A DNA stretch of 64,000 bases from Boletus sp. NGJ (taxonomy: Eukaryota; Basidiomycota; Agaricomycetes; Boletales; Boletaceae): the NCBI GenBank assembly GCA_019096195.1, contig JAGTXK010000055.1, positions 2,232,001 to 2,296,000 of the forward strand, read 5' to 3'. Both the position numbers and the translations under genes were made by a program. Shown here one piece after another: positions 12,401 through 24,316 of this stretch. The notes beneath the pieces were generated by a model that worked only from the letters and a program-made list of their open reading frames with translations, did not search any database and had not been told where the DNA came from. Position 1 is the stretch's first letter, and every line of letters starts with the position of its first letter.

Positions 12401-13603
12401 TCATCTTCATCGAGCGTGAACTAGGATATCCAATTCTTCCGAGAAGCCTCGGACGTTCAGTTTGATGAGACAGGTAATAGAAAGCGGAAGCACCGTTACG
12501 GTGATGAGGATGAGATCGAGATGGAACAACAAGAGCGGAGACGGAGGCTGATGGTTAACAAGGAGTTTAAGCTCTTTGCGGAGCGAATCGCGGAAGCTGC
12601 TTCGACTTCGGTACGCTGGACTGACTTGTTTTCTAGCGGAGCCTGACTAGATTGTGAACAGACCGGAGAAACTGTCGAAGTTGACATTCCTTTCCGAGAG
12701 TTGTCCTTTGAGGGTGTCCCTTTCCGAACCAACGTTCGGTTACAACCCACCACCGAATGTCTCGTACACCTCACCGACGCTCCTTTCCTCGTTGTCACTC
12801 TCAACGAGATCGAAATTGCATCCTTGGAACGTGTCCAATTCTCACTCAAACAGTTTGATCTCGTCCTCATTTTCAAAGACTTTACGAAAACGCCGCTCCA
12901 TATCAACTCGATCCCGAGCGCTCAACTGGACGATGTCAAGAATTGGCTCGAGTATGTTGTTCTCTTTGGGTCACCCTTGTGTGTATACTGACCTCTACGC
13001 GGTGTAACGTATCTAGCTCTGTCGACATTGCGCTGAGCGAGGGTCCTGTCAACTTGAATTGGGGACCGATTATGAAGACGATCAACGAGAGTCCATATGA
13101 TTTCTTCCAGCAGGGCGGATGGAGTTTCCTCGGTGGTGGTGGTGCAGAGGTGCGGTTTCCATTCGTTGTGCAAGGCGGTTGGGGATGCTGACCGCGTGTC
13201 TCTTGTCGACAGAGCGACGCCGAGGAGGAATCAGACACCGAGTCCGAGTTCGAGGCAGATCCAGAGGACCTCGTCTCCGAAGAGAGCAGTGCCGAGGAGA
13301 GTGCGTATGATGGGTCGGATGCGAGCGAGGATTCAGGGAGCGCGTCATATGACGAAGTGAGCGACGAAGGGGATGATTGGGACGAGCTTGAGCGCAAGGC
13401 GGCCAAATGTATGTGTCATGTTTGGTTGAGGTGTTGGTACTGATTGGAGGTTGTGTTTTTTTTTTGGCGTTGCAGCGGACTCGAAGCGGGGAGAGGTTGT
13501 CAAGTCGCGCGGTGATTCGGATGAGTCGGATGACGATAGACCGAAGAAGAAGAAGGGGGCTGCTGCAAAGGGTGCAAAGGGCAAAGCGAATGGGAAGCGG
13601 TGA
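9500..13603 (+). CDS. SPT16: FACT complex subunit SPT16
   Basis: Histone chaperone subunit of FACT, which reorganises nucleosomes for transcription and replication in the nucleus. Exons encode the aminopeptidase-like N-terminal domain ([44 protein letters not shown]), the linker, the dimerisation region ([21 protein letters not shown] and [18 protein letters not shown]), the tandem-PH middle domain ([40 protein letters not shown]), [17 protein letters not shown], and the acidic Asp/Glu/Ser-rich C-terminus, then a Lys-rich end GKANGKR. Start at 9500 ([21 protein letters not shown]). At least a dozen short introns. The coding end can be read at 13601-13603 directly or, if a last intron 13600-13693 is removed, at 13695-13697 with the same protein sequence. 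Appears intact. Confidence 0.95.
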
Positions 13604-13969
13604 GCGTTGCGATGAGACGTGCGTGCGTTCGGTATCGCATTGGGTTCTCCATCTCTTGTTTTTTGTTTTTTGTTTTCTGTAATACTATTTCAGTTGATCA
13701 GCGCAGTGGGCAGTGGGACCAACGACAGCGCGTCTGAATCGCCTGAAGACACAGACTAGAGAGTCGATTTAGATTATCGCCAGGCTCGAGACAAGCCTGT
13801 CCAGCTGCGAGGTTCCCTCTTTTTACACAACCAGTCGACCTCCAATTGGAGGGTGAGCTCGCACTCACGCACTCGTTCTCGTTCGCATCTCTGGCATTTA
13901 TGTCACCTGTTGTTGGTTGCGAACATGTAGTGGGATAAGTATAGATAAAATATATACTTAATCAAAGTG
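13604..13969. other. Convergent 3' region
   Basis: Lies between the SPT16 stop and the stop of the minus-strand membrane-protein gene. It contains a T-rich tract (13657-13680) followed by a TTTCAG acceptor-like site at 13688-13693, consistent with an intron at or beyond the SPT16 stop, then plain UTR-like sequence. No gene seen. Confidence 0.5.
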
Positions 13970-15077
13970 TTATTCCATCTTTTGTGGGGTCTTCTCCGCT
14001 TGACTCTGTCCGTTCAGTCGTCTTTCCCGCCACAAGAACACACCAGCGATGGCAGCGGCGGGGCCAAGAACAATAGTTGCAATGCCATACCAAACAAGGA
14101 TCCCAACGAGACTGAGCACACTGTCGGCCATCCAGAACGTCGCGAGTACGACTGAGCCGACGCCGAGAATCATATCCCACTTGATAAACTCAAGCACGCC
14201 GGCTGTCAAGGACATCGCTGCTGGATCAAATACGCCCACGACCGGTACGAACATTGTTTGCAGCGCGACGCTGTTGATGAGAACCGGCCAGACATAGATC
14301 GCGTGGAGGAGCGCGGAAGAGATAAAGGTGAACGCGAGGGTGGCCATGACGGTAGAGTGACCCGATTGGGCGTAGCGCGAGGGAGGACGGATGACTTTGT
14401 GTACAACGATGGCGATGGCGATGAGGAAGGGAAAGCCTTGCCAGGTAGCAGTCACGAATGGGCGGACGAGGAAGAGCATGAGGGTAGTGGGGAGGACGTA
14501 GCCGAGAAGGAGGCCAAAGAGGAGGGCTTCGGCGTTGGCTTGGTTGATTTTCGAGGGCGGGTTTGGGGTCGGGGTGGCGCTGGGTCGGGTGGACGCGGTG
14601 CCTGTGATGACGAAGAGGAGGGAGTAGATGGGCATGACGACGCCCATAGAGGCGAGCTGGAAGAGGGCGCCGACGGCGGTGGGCGCGCGGAGGGCGAATG
14701 AACGGCGGTCACGGGCGGCTTCGAGGAAGGGGATCAACGCGACGACACCGAGGGCCGGGAAGAGCGCGGCGAGGAGGGGATAGTAGGCGGGGTCCATGAG
14801 GGCGTGAAAGAAGACAACCATGCCGCAGAGGAGTTGGTCTGCCTTGGGGTTGTTGGTGTATCCGAGGCGAGGTGGATGCGGGGCGAGGTCGGGGTCGCAT
14901 ATGGCAGCGGTTTTGAATTGGAGGCCAGTTTGGACGAGGGATTGGTGGAGGAGGAGGCGGAAGGCGGCAAAGGTGATGAAGGGAAAGACGAGGAGGGGAA
15001 ATAAAAGATCTGGTGGGATGGTCAGATGAATAGCGTGGAGAAAGAAAAACGTAGTTACTGGTCAGTTGCTTGGCCAT
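13970..15077 (-). CDS. Predicted multi-pass membrane protein, unrecognised
   Basis: Two exons: MAKQLT, a ~50 bp intron (donor near 15058), then one long exon to the stop at 13970. The protein (~330 aa) has about eight hydrophobic segments: an N-terminal helix (LLFPLLVFPFITFAAFRLLL), then for example LLAALFPALGVVALIPFL, GALFQLASMGVVMPIYSLLF, ALLFGLLLGYVLPTTLMLFLV, FPFLIAIAIVVHKV, two around LAFTFISSALLHAIYVW, and a C-terminal one (GIATIVLGPAAAIAGVFLW) before a basic tail WRERRLNGQ. The topology resembles fungal integral membrane proteins found beside secondary-metabolite genes, but no catalytic motif is visible. Head-to-head with the alpha/beta hydrolase, 92 bp between start codons, so the two may be co-regulated. 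Confidence 0.7.
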
Positions 15078-15169
15078 GTTGAGGTTGGAGAAAAAAACGA
15101 GTGACGCTGTTTCAGTGTTTGAAAGGGGCCTTTTGAACCTTTCCGATATCTCACACAGCGACCACAACC
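15078..15169. promoter_or_regulatory. Very short bidirectional promoter (92 bp)
   Basis: The start codons of the membrane-protein gene (15077, minus) and the alpha/beta hydrolase gene (15170, plus) face away from each other across only 92 bp. The interval has A-rich and T-rich runs but no clear TATA box. Shared control of the two genes is an inference from the geometry. Confidence 0.5.
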
Positions 15170-16479
15170 ATGTCCAACCTCGCCGACCAAGAAGTAGCTC
15201 CAGAGTACCAGTCTATATTCGACCCGCATACATGCACCCGTCGTGGCATGTGTCCCGTCACTCAGATTCGCCACCAACGCGAACCTTTTGAAAGTCATTC
15301 ACTCTACTTTGAAGTACACGGTAATGGTCCACAGAAAATCATCTTTATAATGGGGTAATTGTCAATATTATCTGATAACGCGTTTGAGACTTCATTTCGT
15401 CCGCAGTTTGAACAACAGTTCATTTGCTTGGCACCATCAAGTGGACCATTTCGGCAAGCTGGAGCAGTACACCACCCTCGTCTTTGACAACCGTGGTGTC
15501 GGCATGAGCGGGTCTCCCCGGGGCCCTTATTCGTCTGTGCCCGGGTTCTTGTGCGTGCGAGATATTGACTCGGCAATAGGTCGAGCGGGATGGCAGAAGA
15601 TACCCTCTGTCTCCTCGATTACCTCCAATGGACAGAAGATCGTAGCTTGCATGTTGTCGGCATATCCATGGGCGGAATGATTGCCCAAGGTAGTTGATCT
15701 ATATCTCAGTGGTGGAATGTCTAACTCCCTTTCTAGAGCTTGCATACCGCATACCGCATCGAATCATGTCACTCAGTCTCGTCGTGACACGCGCTGGTGG
15801 GCATTCTTGGTCCAATATGCCCTCTGTATGTGTGCATGTAGACGCCCGGAGACGGAAGCAAATGACTAACGTGTTTCAGCTGACCGGATTTTTGCGTTTT
15901 GCGAGGTTCATCATCGTCCCCCCCCAGTTTGACTTGCGCTCATCTGGCTCTTTAACCCAGGTTGCTCACTACGTCTGACCCAGATCAGAGATTGCCAATC
16001 ATCGAGAAAATGCTGTTCCCCAATGATTGGTTAGACTCCTTGGCGGAGAACGATCCCCAGGGCCGAACTAATAGAGAGGTTCAGAGGGAGGTATGTGTTT
16101 GGGTCTGTCCGAGGTGACTTCCTGTAACCCAAACCACCTGGAGCTTCTTCGTCACAGGATGGCAATCACCAAACCACAGACACTCATGGGTGCCCTTGGG
16201 CAAATGGCAGCAACTCTGACTCATAGCGTGACACCAGACCGACTTGCCAAAATCTCTGCATCCGTGCCCAAAGTTCTGATTCTCAGTGCTGCCGAGGACA
16301 CACTCATTCCTCATACCGAAGGTGAGAACCTGAAGCGTCACATGCCTGAAGCGGAGTATCAGTGCTGGGAGAAAACAGGGCATGGTGTATGCGGCCAATA
16401 CAAGGAGCGGTTCAACCAGCAGCTGGAAAAGGTGTTCGAGCAAGGAAAGGAGGCAGCTGTCCAGCGTGCTGACTTTTAG
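15170..16479 (+). CDS. Alpha/beta-hydrolase fold enzyme
   Basis: A soluble serine hydrolase-type protein. Visible elements: IIFIMG with LNNSSFAWHHQ (oxyanion-side loop), VFDNRGVGMSG (conserved NRG turn), nucleophile elbow VGISMGGMIAQ with Ser in GxSxG, acid residue in LILSAAEDTLIPH, and catalytic His in KTGHGV. Six or more short introns; the exon with the nucleophile begins after the acceptor at ~15580. Start at MSNLADQEVAPEYQS (15170). Length (~340 aa after splicing) is typical for this superfamily. Substrate cannot be told from sequence; fungal relatives include esterases and epoxide-hydrolase-like enzymes. It is paired head-to-head with a membrane-protein gene. Confidence 0.82.
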
Positions 16480-16698
16480 CTGGGCTGATGAAATTAGGCA
16501 GCCTTGATAGTAGAAAGAACGAAGCCACGTTGCATGATTACGCCGATTGGTGGTGCGGGTACATGTATAAATTCGAATTCCGGCCCCCAGGTGAGGTGTA
16601 TAATCTGCAGCGATCATCAATTTAGCGAATCCACATAAAAATGGGTACTGCACATTCCACCTAGACAATGCCAAAAAAATTACCAGTGCCCAACACCC
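16480..16698. other. Convergent 3' region
   Basis: Short AT-containing interval between the hydrolase stop and the stop of the small minus-strand gene. Nothing gene-like is seen. Confidence 0.4.
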
Positions 16699-16953
16699 TT
16701 ACCGCTCTGTCAACATCTTTTTCAACGTCGACCTCAGCGACTTTGGCGCATTCCCAATCTTTCTTCTCGAAATGACAGGTTCAATGCGCAGATTCTGCGG
16801 CCAGGACGCACCCGCCTCCTCTTGTCGCTTCTGCATGAGCTTGATGAGTGGCTCTTTAAGTGCCCTTTCTTGCTTTTTGGTGAGCGGAGGTGGGCGGACT
16901 CGGATGGGGTTAAGAGACGACTTGGGCACGACACGGGCAAGGAGGGCGGGCAT
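16699..16953 (-). CDS. Small basic protein, possibly mitochondrial
   Basis: Single-exon reading of about 84 aa starting MPALLARVVPKSSLNP and ending LKKMLTER. It is rich in Lys/Arg, with a Pro-rich stretch IRVRPPPLTKKQERALKEPL and a C-terminal helix (SRRKIGNAPKSLRSTLKKM). An in-frame Met upstream (near 17034) would add a Ser/Thr-rich leader, but it lies almost on top of the divergent helicase start. Composition and N-terminus resemble small mitochondrial ribosomal or assembly proteins, but I cannot name a family. Its start is 107 bp from that of the HRQ1 gene. Confidence 0.5.
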   Translation of the reverse strand: MPALLARVVPKSSLNPIRVRPPPLTKKQERALKEPLIKLMQKRQEEAGASWPQNLRIEPVISRRKIGNAPKSLRSTLKKMLTER

Positions 16954-17060
16954 CCTGCTGGATGAATGAGAGGAAAGAGACTTGTCACACGCAGTAACAC
17001 ATGTCACGTCACTATCGCGTCGCGTCACGCTCATAATGCTCCTGACGCTGGTGTCTCGGC

Positions 17061-20000
17061 ATGTCGACTGCACAACTGTTTGTAGCCTACAAAGCGACAA
17101 GGGGCATGAAGCGCAGGGAATCAAACAGCGCTAGCACGACCCAGTTGTCCAAGAAACCAAGAACGTCGACCAAGGCAAAGGGGAGGCAGAAACAGGACGT
17201 GGAGCCCGTTGCTTGGCCCGAGTATTTCCAAGATGTGAGTATAAGCCAAAATTCTCCATTTTGCTGATTTTGAGGCATTTCGTTTGAAGCTTCTCAAGGT
17301 ATGCACAGTCTCGGGGTACACAGAACTTGCTCACGGTGTGACGGTACGTAGGTTTTCAAGGTGAGGTAGCTGCTCGATGTTCCGGCGTTACGCTTGCTCA
17401 GATCCTATCAACGGCCTAGGCTCTCAATACTGTCCTTGCATTTGTGTCCTCGCGAAAGCATTTGGCGACCACCTTTCCGGTGATACGTTCCTCCGTGGAA
17501 GGCCTCCTGAAAAGGTTGAGTATGAGTTGCCTTCCTACCGACGCTCGACTGACACACCCGACCCCAACAGACCACTCGATCTCGCCAAAGTCGCCGAACT
17601 CAAGTTCGTGATGCCGATTTTCATGTCCATGCCCGCTGACTCGCACCCAGAGCGCTCCTCCCCGATCTCATCAAATTTGCGTACATACCACGCAATGAGC
17701 TACGCATACACGCCGAAACGCTCTCTCAACAGCAGCGCGGCGGACGTCGGAGCCCAGACTTTTCCATGCCTTCTTCGTCCCAGTTTCCTGGCGTGGAAGA
17801 AGAGGAGCACGTTTTGATACTCGATTTTGCGGAGAATTCAAAGGGGAAGAAGGAACAATCTGGGTGGGTTTTGTCATTGATGTGCGTGAGTGTGTGTTGG
17901 GTGATCATGATGACATTTCTTCAGTACCGGTCTATTCCTTCCGCCTGCGATGACGCCCCGCTCAGACGAAGAAACTGATCGAAAACCGTGATGAGCGATT
18001 CACGCGTGCTGTCAACGAGTAGGTTGATTGTTTGACATACCTGTACTTGTGTTCGGAATGTTTCCACAGGCTTCTTGCTGCGACGCCTGTAGGCGAAGAT
18101 CCGGTCGCCCTTGTTCAAGCTGCTGCCAGGGACCAGATTCCTGTCAACCCAAAGTCCAAAGGCTCCACCAAAGCTGCACCGCCCGATCACAAGCTGACGA
18201 TCCCAGGTTCAGAGGAGCGACCTTCCATCGACGAGGTCATCCAAGAGATTCGAGATCAGGAATGGTACAGGGACCAAATTATCGACCGCCGTACTTTCGA
18301 CGCGAGAGAAGCGAGAGAAGGTAGGCCGCACTTTGCTATACAGGCTTCGAGTTTGAAAACAGATGATTTTCGCAGGGAACCTTGACGAGCCACTTTCTGA
18401 GACAATACAACAAGCGCTGCGTGATGCGAGGAAGGTCACATCGTTGTATTCGCATCAGGCGGCTGCTATTAATGCAATTGTGAAAAAGCGCCATGTTATC
18501 GTTTCGACCAGCACTGCCTCTGGAAAGAGTGTTATATATCAGGTACTTGGAAGTTGATGCTGTTAAAACATCTGTGGGATTATAACGCGTAGGTAGGTTT
18601 CCTCTGTTGAGACTGTTAGAAGAGGATCCCAGCGCAACTGCCATTTTTGTATACCCGACCAAGGTGTGTTTGACAAGGAAAACATGTATTTTGGCCAACT
18701 TTCCATGCTCTAGGCTTTGGCGCAAGATCAAAGGACAGCATTGGAACAGCTACTGTGGTCTAGTCCGAGGCTCCGACACATCAAAGTAGCGACCTATGAC
18801 GGCGATACACCTCTAGAACGCAGACCGGGTTCGTTCGCTTTCTGTCCTTTTTACTTGTGCATGGCTTTGATGACATGGTTGGCAGAGATTCGGGAGAACG
18901 CGTCTGTCATATTCACCAACTTTGTGAGCGACACGCGTTTTGGAATGCGTTTGAACTCAGTTGCATCTAGGACACAATTCATGCATCGATTTTACCCCAC
19001 GAAGAACTCTGGAGATCGTTTGTGGCCCCGTCGTGCTCTTTCTATGGTGCTCAGCACTGATCGGTGACTGCGCAGGTTCCTGGGTAATCTCAAGCTCGTG
19101 GTTGTCGACGAGTTACATTACTACGCCGACTTGTTTGGAAGGTACCCCGTTTCTAAACCGATTGTGAGCCTCGACGCTGATGCTCCTTTTAGCCACGTCG
19201 CACAAGTCATCCGGCGGTTCCGAAGGGTCTGTGCGGCGATTGGCAGTAAGTACCTCTCACTCGACAACCAGACTTCTCTAAAGGAATACGTGGCGACAAG
19301 ATCAAGATATTATATTCGTATCTTGCAGTGCAACGATCGCAAAACCAGCACAACACATGAAGCGTCTCTTTGGCATCGAGGTACGTACCGTGCCACACGA
19401 CCCTAGGCTTAGCTCAATTACGCAGCAAGTGGAGGAGGTCACGGAAGACGGTGCTCCGTCTGGGATCAAGGACTATATTGTGTGGGACCCGCCATTCGTA
19501 GACGACCGAGCACCGAAGCTGGGGCGAAATAGTTCGATATCGGAGGCAACTGTGCTGATGCGGTTTTCGATGAAGCGGGGCATTAGAGTGATTCTTTTTT
19601 GCAAGGTAGGTTTGCAGGGGCTCAACTGAAAGGACGTTAGCTGATGTTTGAGTGCGTACATTCTAGACCCGCAAAGCGTGCGAGTTGGTGAGGGGTGGTG
19701 GTGCTTTTTTTTGCGGGAGATTGCTGACGTTGTGGAGTAGGCGATGAAGACGCTTCGCACGGACCTTAGTGCAGAGGGTCGACTGGACATCCTTGCCAAG
19801 GTTATGCCATATCGCGGAGGTGCGCAGCAAAGCTTCCTTCCTCGTCTTGCCGTACGATATATCTACTTCATCGCCCCTCAGGCTACTCTCAGGAGGTGAT
19901 CCTCCGCTGTGCTGTCTTATCGCAGTCAAGCTGACAGACCTTCATAGGACCGACGACGCATCGAGAACGAAGCCTTCTCTGGGAATCTTCTCGGGATCGT

Positions 20001-22005
20001 TGCAACGAACGCTCTCGAACTCGGAATCGACATCGGTGTTCTGGACGCTGTCATCATGCTCGGATTTCCGTACGGAATAGCGAATTTCGTGCGTCATCCC
20101 CCCTGTCTGTATCTAGAGCGAGAACGTCCCCCCAACACCACCTCCCCAGCGCCAACAAGCCGGACGAGCGGGTCGCAGGTCGCGCGACTCGCTCGCGGTC
20201 CTCGTCGCAGACAACGTGCCCATCGACCAACACTACGTTCAGCACCCCGACGACCTATTTGATAAGCCAATGAACGACCCCATGATCGATCTCGATAGCA
20301 AGGTGATCCTCGAACCGCATTTGCAGTGTGCAGCGCAGGAGATGCCGTTGTGTAAAGACGACCACGTGTACTTTGGTCCATTTCTCGGCGAACTGTGTGA
20401 TGAGAAACTGAGGAAGGATAAAGACGGTTGGTGAGTGCATGCGCAAGGTATGGGAGGCGGACTGGGAGCTCAATTTCGGCACGTCTGGTGTGGGCTAGGT
20501 ACCATCCACACCCCAAGTTCCTGCCGTATCCCGCCAAGCACGTGTCCATTCGAGGTGCCGAGGATGAGAAATACACGTTGGTAGATATCACAAGGGAAGT
20601 GCCAAAGATATTGGAAGAGATCGAGTTCTCGCGGGCGCTGTTCGAGGTGTACGAAGGAGGTGTGGTATGGTCATCTCATCTCCCGCGACGCTACACTAGC
20701 GCTCACATGTGCCGCATAGTTCATGCACCAAGGACTGGCATTCATCGTGAGTCGAGCTGGTCCGTGGTGTCTGCAGCTGATCGGGCGTCGGTAGGTGAAA
20801 GAAGTGAGCCACGACATGAAGATGGCAAAGCTCATCCGGGCAGACGTCAACTGGATCACTTCTCCGAGGTTCGCTCGTCCGTCTTGTTTACGTTGGGCGG
20901 TTCCTAAAGCTCAGCACGTCTTGTAGGGACTTTACGTGTGTCATTCGCTGTAAGTGGCTAGGGTGGCCTATTGACGACAGCGCTGTAGCGATGTGGACGC
21001 AAAGCAAACGTGGCGTATCAGGGCGATCCCGGACTCGCCGTCTCTCGCATATTTCGGGCGTGAGTGCACAGTGAAAATGTCGCGTGCTCATGATCGAGTT
21101 TGCTTGCAGGTGTGGACATGCTTACGGTCGTGTACGGTAAGTCACTGTGATCAGTACCGTGGACACATCTCAGGCGTACACCGGGCAGGCTTTTACAAAA
21201 TCAGGTACCAGCTACCCCGCACGCGTACACACCCAGTGACTTACATCGGTCCAGGAACAAGCGCATCTTGGACGTCGTCGACGTCGACACGCCCCCCTGG
21301 GAGCGCCAAGGCACCGGATTCTGGCTCGACGTCCCAAAGCCGATCTTAGCGCTCATGCGGTCCAAAGGCTTACGACCCGCCGAAGCAATCCACTCTGCGT
21401 GTCACGCGTGGATGAACCAGTTTGCGTTGGCAGCGGAGTTGAAGACTGAATGCAAGGCTGCGGAGAAGGAGTACAAGGTCGCCACGTCGAAGCGGAAACG
21501 GCCGGCGAGGTAAGGTGGGATGGAGCGTGTGGTGTGGATCTCGCTGAGCGACTTGACGTAGGCTTATATTTTATGACGCGTCGGGCAAGAGTGGTGCCTC
21601 GGCGCAGGGTTTCGATCACGGTGGGTTCGGTTACTTGTTTACATTGTAGCCTCGAACGTCACGCACGACAGTCTCTGAGATTCTGCGCAAAGCACACGAC
21701 GTTGTCGAGCGCTGTCCGTGTGCGGGAGGCTGCGCGTATTGTAAGTCCTTGTCTTTGCTCGTCTTTGACGCGCACCGCGACCTCAAACACGACATCGACT
21801 CTCCCCAGGCATCCACAGCGCAAAATGCAGAGAGGAGAACAGGGTGGCGTCCAAACTGGGAGCGCTGCTCGTCCTACGCGGGCTCCTTAATCTGGAAATC
21901 AACCCGGAGAGTATTCCGGAGGTGGTGGGCGAGGAGACGGGATTTGATACGATCGTGGAGGCGGATTATGTTCGGGCTATGGATGGGGTAGAGGTTGAAC
22001 GCTAA
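17061..22005 (+). CDS. HRQ1: HRQ1-type DEAD/H helicase (RecQ4-like) with C-terminal zinc module
   Basis: ATP-dependent 3'-5' helicase of the Hrq1/YprA family, acting in interstrand-crosslink repair and telomere maintenance in yeast. N-terminus basic ([24 protein letters not shown]). Motif I is [14 protein letters not shown] (~18508-18540), Ia [14 protein letters not shown], motif [17 protein letters not shown] (~19100), then strand [21 protein letters not shown], motif [15 protein letters not shown], and motif [11 protein letters not shown] after an intron at ~20092-20150. C-terminal DUF1998-type region: [12 protein letters not shown] with a later C in HSAKC (four Cys, zinc site) followed by [12 protein letters not shown], ending MDGVEVER-stop. 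More than fifteen short introns. Start at 17061; MKRRESNS at 17106 is an alternative. All helicase motifs are present, so the gene looks functional. Confidence 0.88.
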
Positions 22006-22209
22006 ATGGTCTGGGCGTATATATCATTGTGATTTGAAAGGAGTCTGATAATTTGGGTCTTTGATCTATGTTGCTGGAGTCAGGCAAATGTCGGCGAGTG
22101 TGGTGCCTGACCTCTCAATCATTCAAAATAACCGGTCTTCGGACTGCTATATGTTCATCGTGCGGTTTCACAGCTGATCGGAAAGCCATCCTCACCATCT
22201 CTGAGTCGG

Positions 22210-22679
22210 TTAAGCAGATGAGCCACCCTCGAAGCGGAACGCTTCCTCCAAATCCTAACGACCGATGTGACTTAGTACACTGCCAACCGCAACCTCGCAC
22301 ACCTACCGTCCACCAAGGCACGTCCCCCCCGCTCCCCGTCGCGCCCTTGTTAAAGCTCTCCTGCATCTCATCGGTCAGTTTCCACCACCGCTGCGTCTCC
22401 TCGTCGGCCGCGATCGCGGCCATGTCCTTGTCGTAGTCGTCGCCGGTGTATTTGAACGTGGCGACGAGGAGTTGGAGAGGGGGGTAGTGGTGGATGGAGT
22501 AGTCGGTGATGTGGTGACGGGCGAGGGTGGCGAGGACGGTGGGCCAGACGGCTGCATGGAGGGCTTTGTATTCCTCTGCGCGCTCTGGCTTGAGCTTGTC
22601 GGGGCATCGATGAGATGGTCGTTATCAGGAGCAGTAAATTTACCTTGATGATTTGGCAAATGCGTTTCGGTTGGGACAT
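22210..22679 (-). CDS. L-rhamnose mutarotase-like protein (RhaM family)
   Basis: Small dimeric alpha/beta-barrel enzyme family that interconverts alpha and beta L-rhamnose. Exon 1 MSQPKRICQIIK, intron from the donor GTAAATTT to the acceptor before LKPERAEEYK, then EYKALHAAVWPTVLATL, HHITDYSIHHY, LLVATFKYTGDDYDKDMAAIAAD and TQRWWKLTDEMQ. This string of conserved His, Tyr and Trp positions is diagnostic. The last intron follows VPWWT, and the final exon gives EAFRFEGGSSA-stop (22210-22212), near the usual length of ~105-115 aa. A typical fungal role is use of plant-derived rhamnose; that is family knowledge. Convergent with HRQ1 and divergent from RAB11 (208 bp). Confidence 0.86.
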
Positions 22680-22887
22680 GCGGAGATGAGAAGTCGGAGG
22701 GGGGTTTCTAAACAATTAATTGATTTAATTAATATTTCGGAGGACACAAGGTCCAAAGTGGCTTTTGTGGACGGCAACTATAATTTTTGAAACTCCGCTC
22801 TGTCAACCACCTGTTTCACACACCTACCTGGTAGGCGCAGTTCCAGTGCATAGAAGCAAGCTCTTGTTTCGACCCAAACTATTCGCC

Positions 22888-23872
22888 ATGGCTGAGGGAA
22901 GTAACTACGACTATCTTTTCAAGGTGCATCCTTTCCTTGTCGCCGCCTCGCCTCTGACGTAGCAGTGATGCGGTCAGGTCGTCCTAATTGGTGATTCTGG
23001 TGTAGGCAAATCGTGCGTCGCTTTTCACAAAACGGCTCTTTGGGACGCACCTTTTGACCCTCGCCCTCCCCCTTTTTTTTTGTCGTAGAAATTGTATGCA
23101 CGTTCCGAGCTAGTCTTGCGGGATGGGGTATCGTTGACGATCTCGTAGTGCTCTCGCGGTTCACTCGGAACGAATTTAGCTTGGATTCGAAATCGACGAT
23201 CGGCGTCGAGTTCGCTACCCGCTCTACCAACGTCGACGGTAAGATCGTCAAAGCCCAGATCTGGGATACTGCGGGACAAGAACGGTACCGGGCGATCACT
23301 TCAGCGTCAGTCCCTATACTCATGCCCTTGACCCGCTGGGCTCACAAGACGCTTGATAGATACTATCGTGGTGCAGTCGGTGCGCTGTTGGTGTACGATA
23401 TCTCGAAGCATGCCACGTACGTCAACGTGACGCGGTGGTTGAAGGAACTTCGGGACCATGCCGATTCGAACATTGCGATCATGCTAGTTGGGAACAAGAG
23501 CGACCTCAAGCACCTGAGGGCTGTCCCTACGGAAGAGGCAAAGAGTTTTGCAAGTCAGTCTGGCGCCGGATGATGTTGTGGATAGGATAGTTTGGCTCAT
23601 GTGTGGTTGCAGGTGAAAATGAACTGTCGTTCATTGAGACTTCGGCGCTGGACGCCTCGAATGTCGACTCGGCTTTCCAAACTATTCTCGCTGGTCAGTG
23701 CGCCATCCGTGTGTCATCGTGGGTGATGTTGATGTTGTTGGCAGATATCTACCGGATCGTGTCGAGCAAGACGCTCGAGCAATCCGCAGACGCGATCAGG
23801 GCGCCGACCAGCGATACCATCCCCGTTGCCATTGATTCGTCTGCGCCGACCAAGGCTGGTTCGTGCTGCTAA
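22888..23872 (+). CDS. YPT31: Rab GTPase RAB11/YPT31 family, with a 5-nt microexon
   Basis: Small GTPase for trans-Golgi and recycling-endosome exocytic traffic. [12 protein letters not shown], then G1 [19 protein letters not shown], switch [15 protein letters not shown]3 [31 protein letters not shown]4 [12 protein letters not shown]5 [14 protein letters not shown], and C-terminal SCC-stop for double geranylgeranylation. [14 protein letters not shown]-like and ITSAYYRGAVG sequences point to Rab11 rather than Rab8. Six or more introns. Joining G1 to SRFTRN in frame requires a five-base exon AAATT at 23089-23093 between two introns, which gives GKSNLLSRF exactly as the family expects. Gene appears whole. 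Confidence 0.92.
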
Positions 23873-24283
23873 GCGGTATTTTCTGTTCGCGTGTCTGTCG
23901 TTCTAGTTGTGTATAGGTACTGTTGTCACTGCTATAATAGTACGATTTTTCACTGTGAAAAAGGTTTGCGAGCGGCGCGACCCACGGCGCGGCTGACGAC
24001 ATGGCCTGATCTCCTGTGACTAATTCGGCAGATCCGGCAGGTTGCGGAATTGCTTCCCTGGCCAATCACGGATCAATTATTCCAAGTTTGGTCATGCCTT
24101 ACGGCGTGAGAAACTGTGGACACCAAATTTTCTGGAGGGGACAGTCTTGAACCAGCGCACTCGTGAGTAAACTCGCTGTAATCGACCATCTCGCATTCCC
24201 CGGCTTTGGGCCACGACAGCCACTAGTCCACCGGTCCGTTCTTGGCCTTTGTCTCGTCTCGAACAACAATGGCACCATCGCCC
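23873..24283. other. Intergenic, no gene seen
   Basis: Contains the RAB11 3' flank and the promoter of the next gene. No open frame with recognisable content. Confidence 0.4.
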
Positions 24284-24290
24284 TATATAA
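24284..24290 (+). promoter_or_regulatory. TATA box of the intronless orphan gene
   Basis: A clean TATATAA within CCCTATATAAAGG sits 33 bp before an ATG at 24317, preceded by a pyrimidine-rich TCTCTCTCTAG. This places the transcription start close to 24314 and argues against the upstream in-frame Met codons at 24242 and 24269. Confidence 0.55.
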
Positions 24291-24316
24291 AGGTGGTCAT
24301 CTCATCTCTCTCTAGA

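Noticed and set aside
24242-24316. Upstream Met codons of the intronless orphan
   Set aside because: They lie before or across a TATA box, so they are unlikely to be transcribed.
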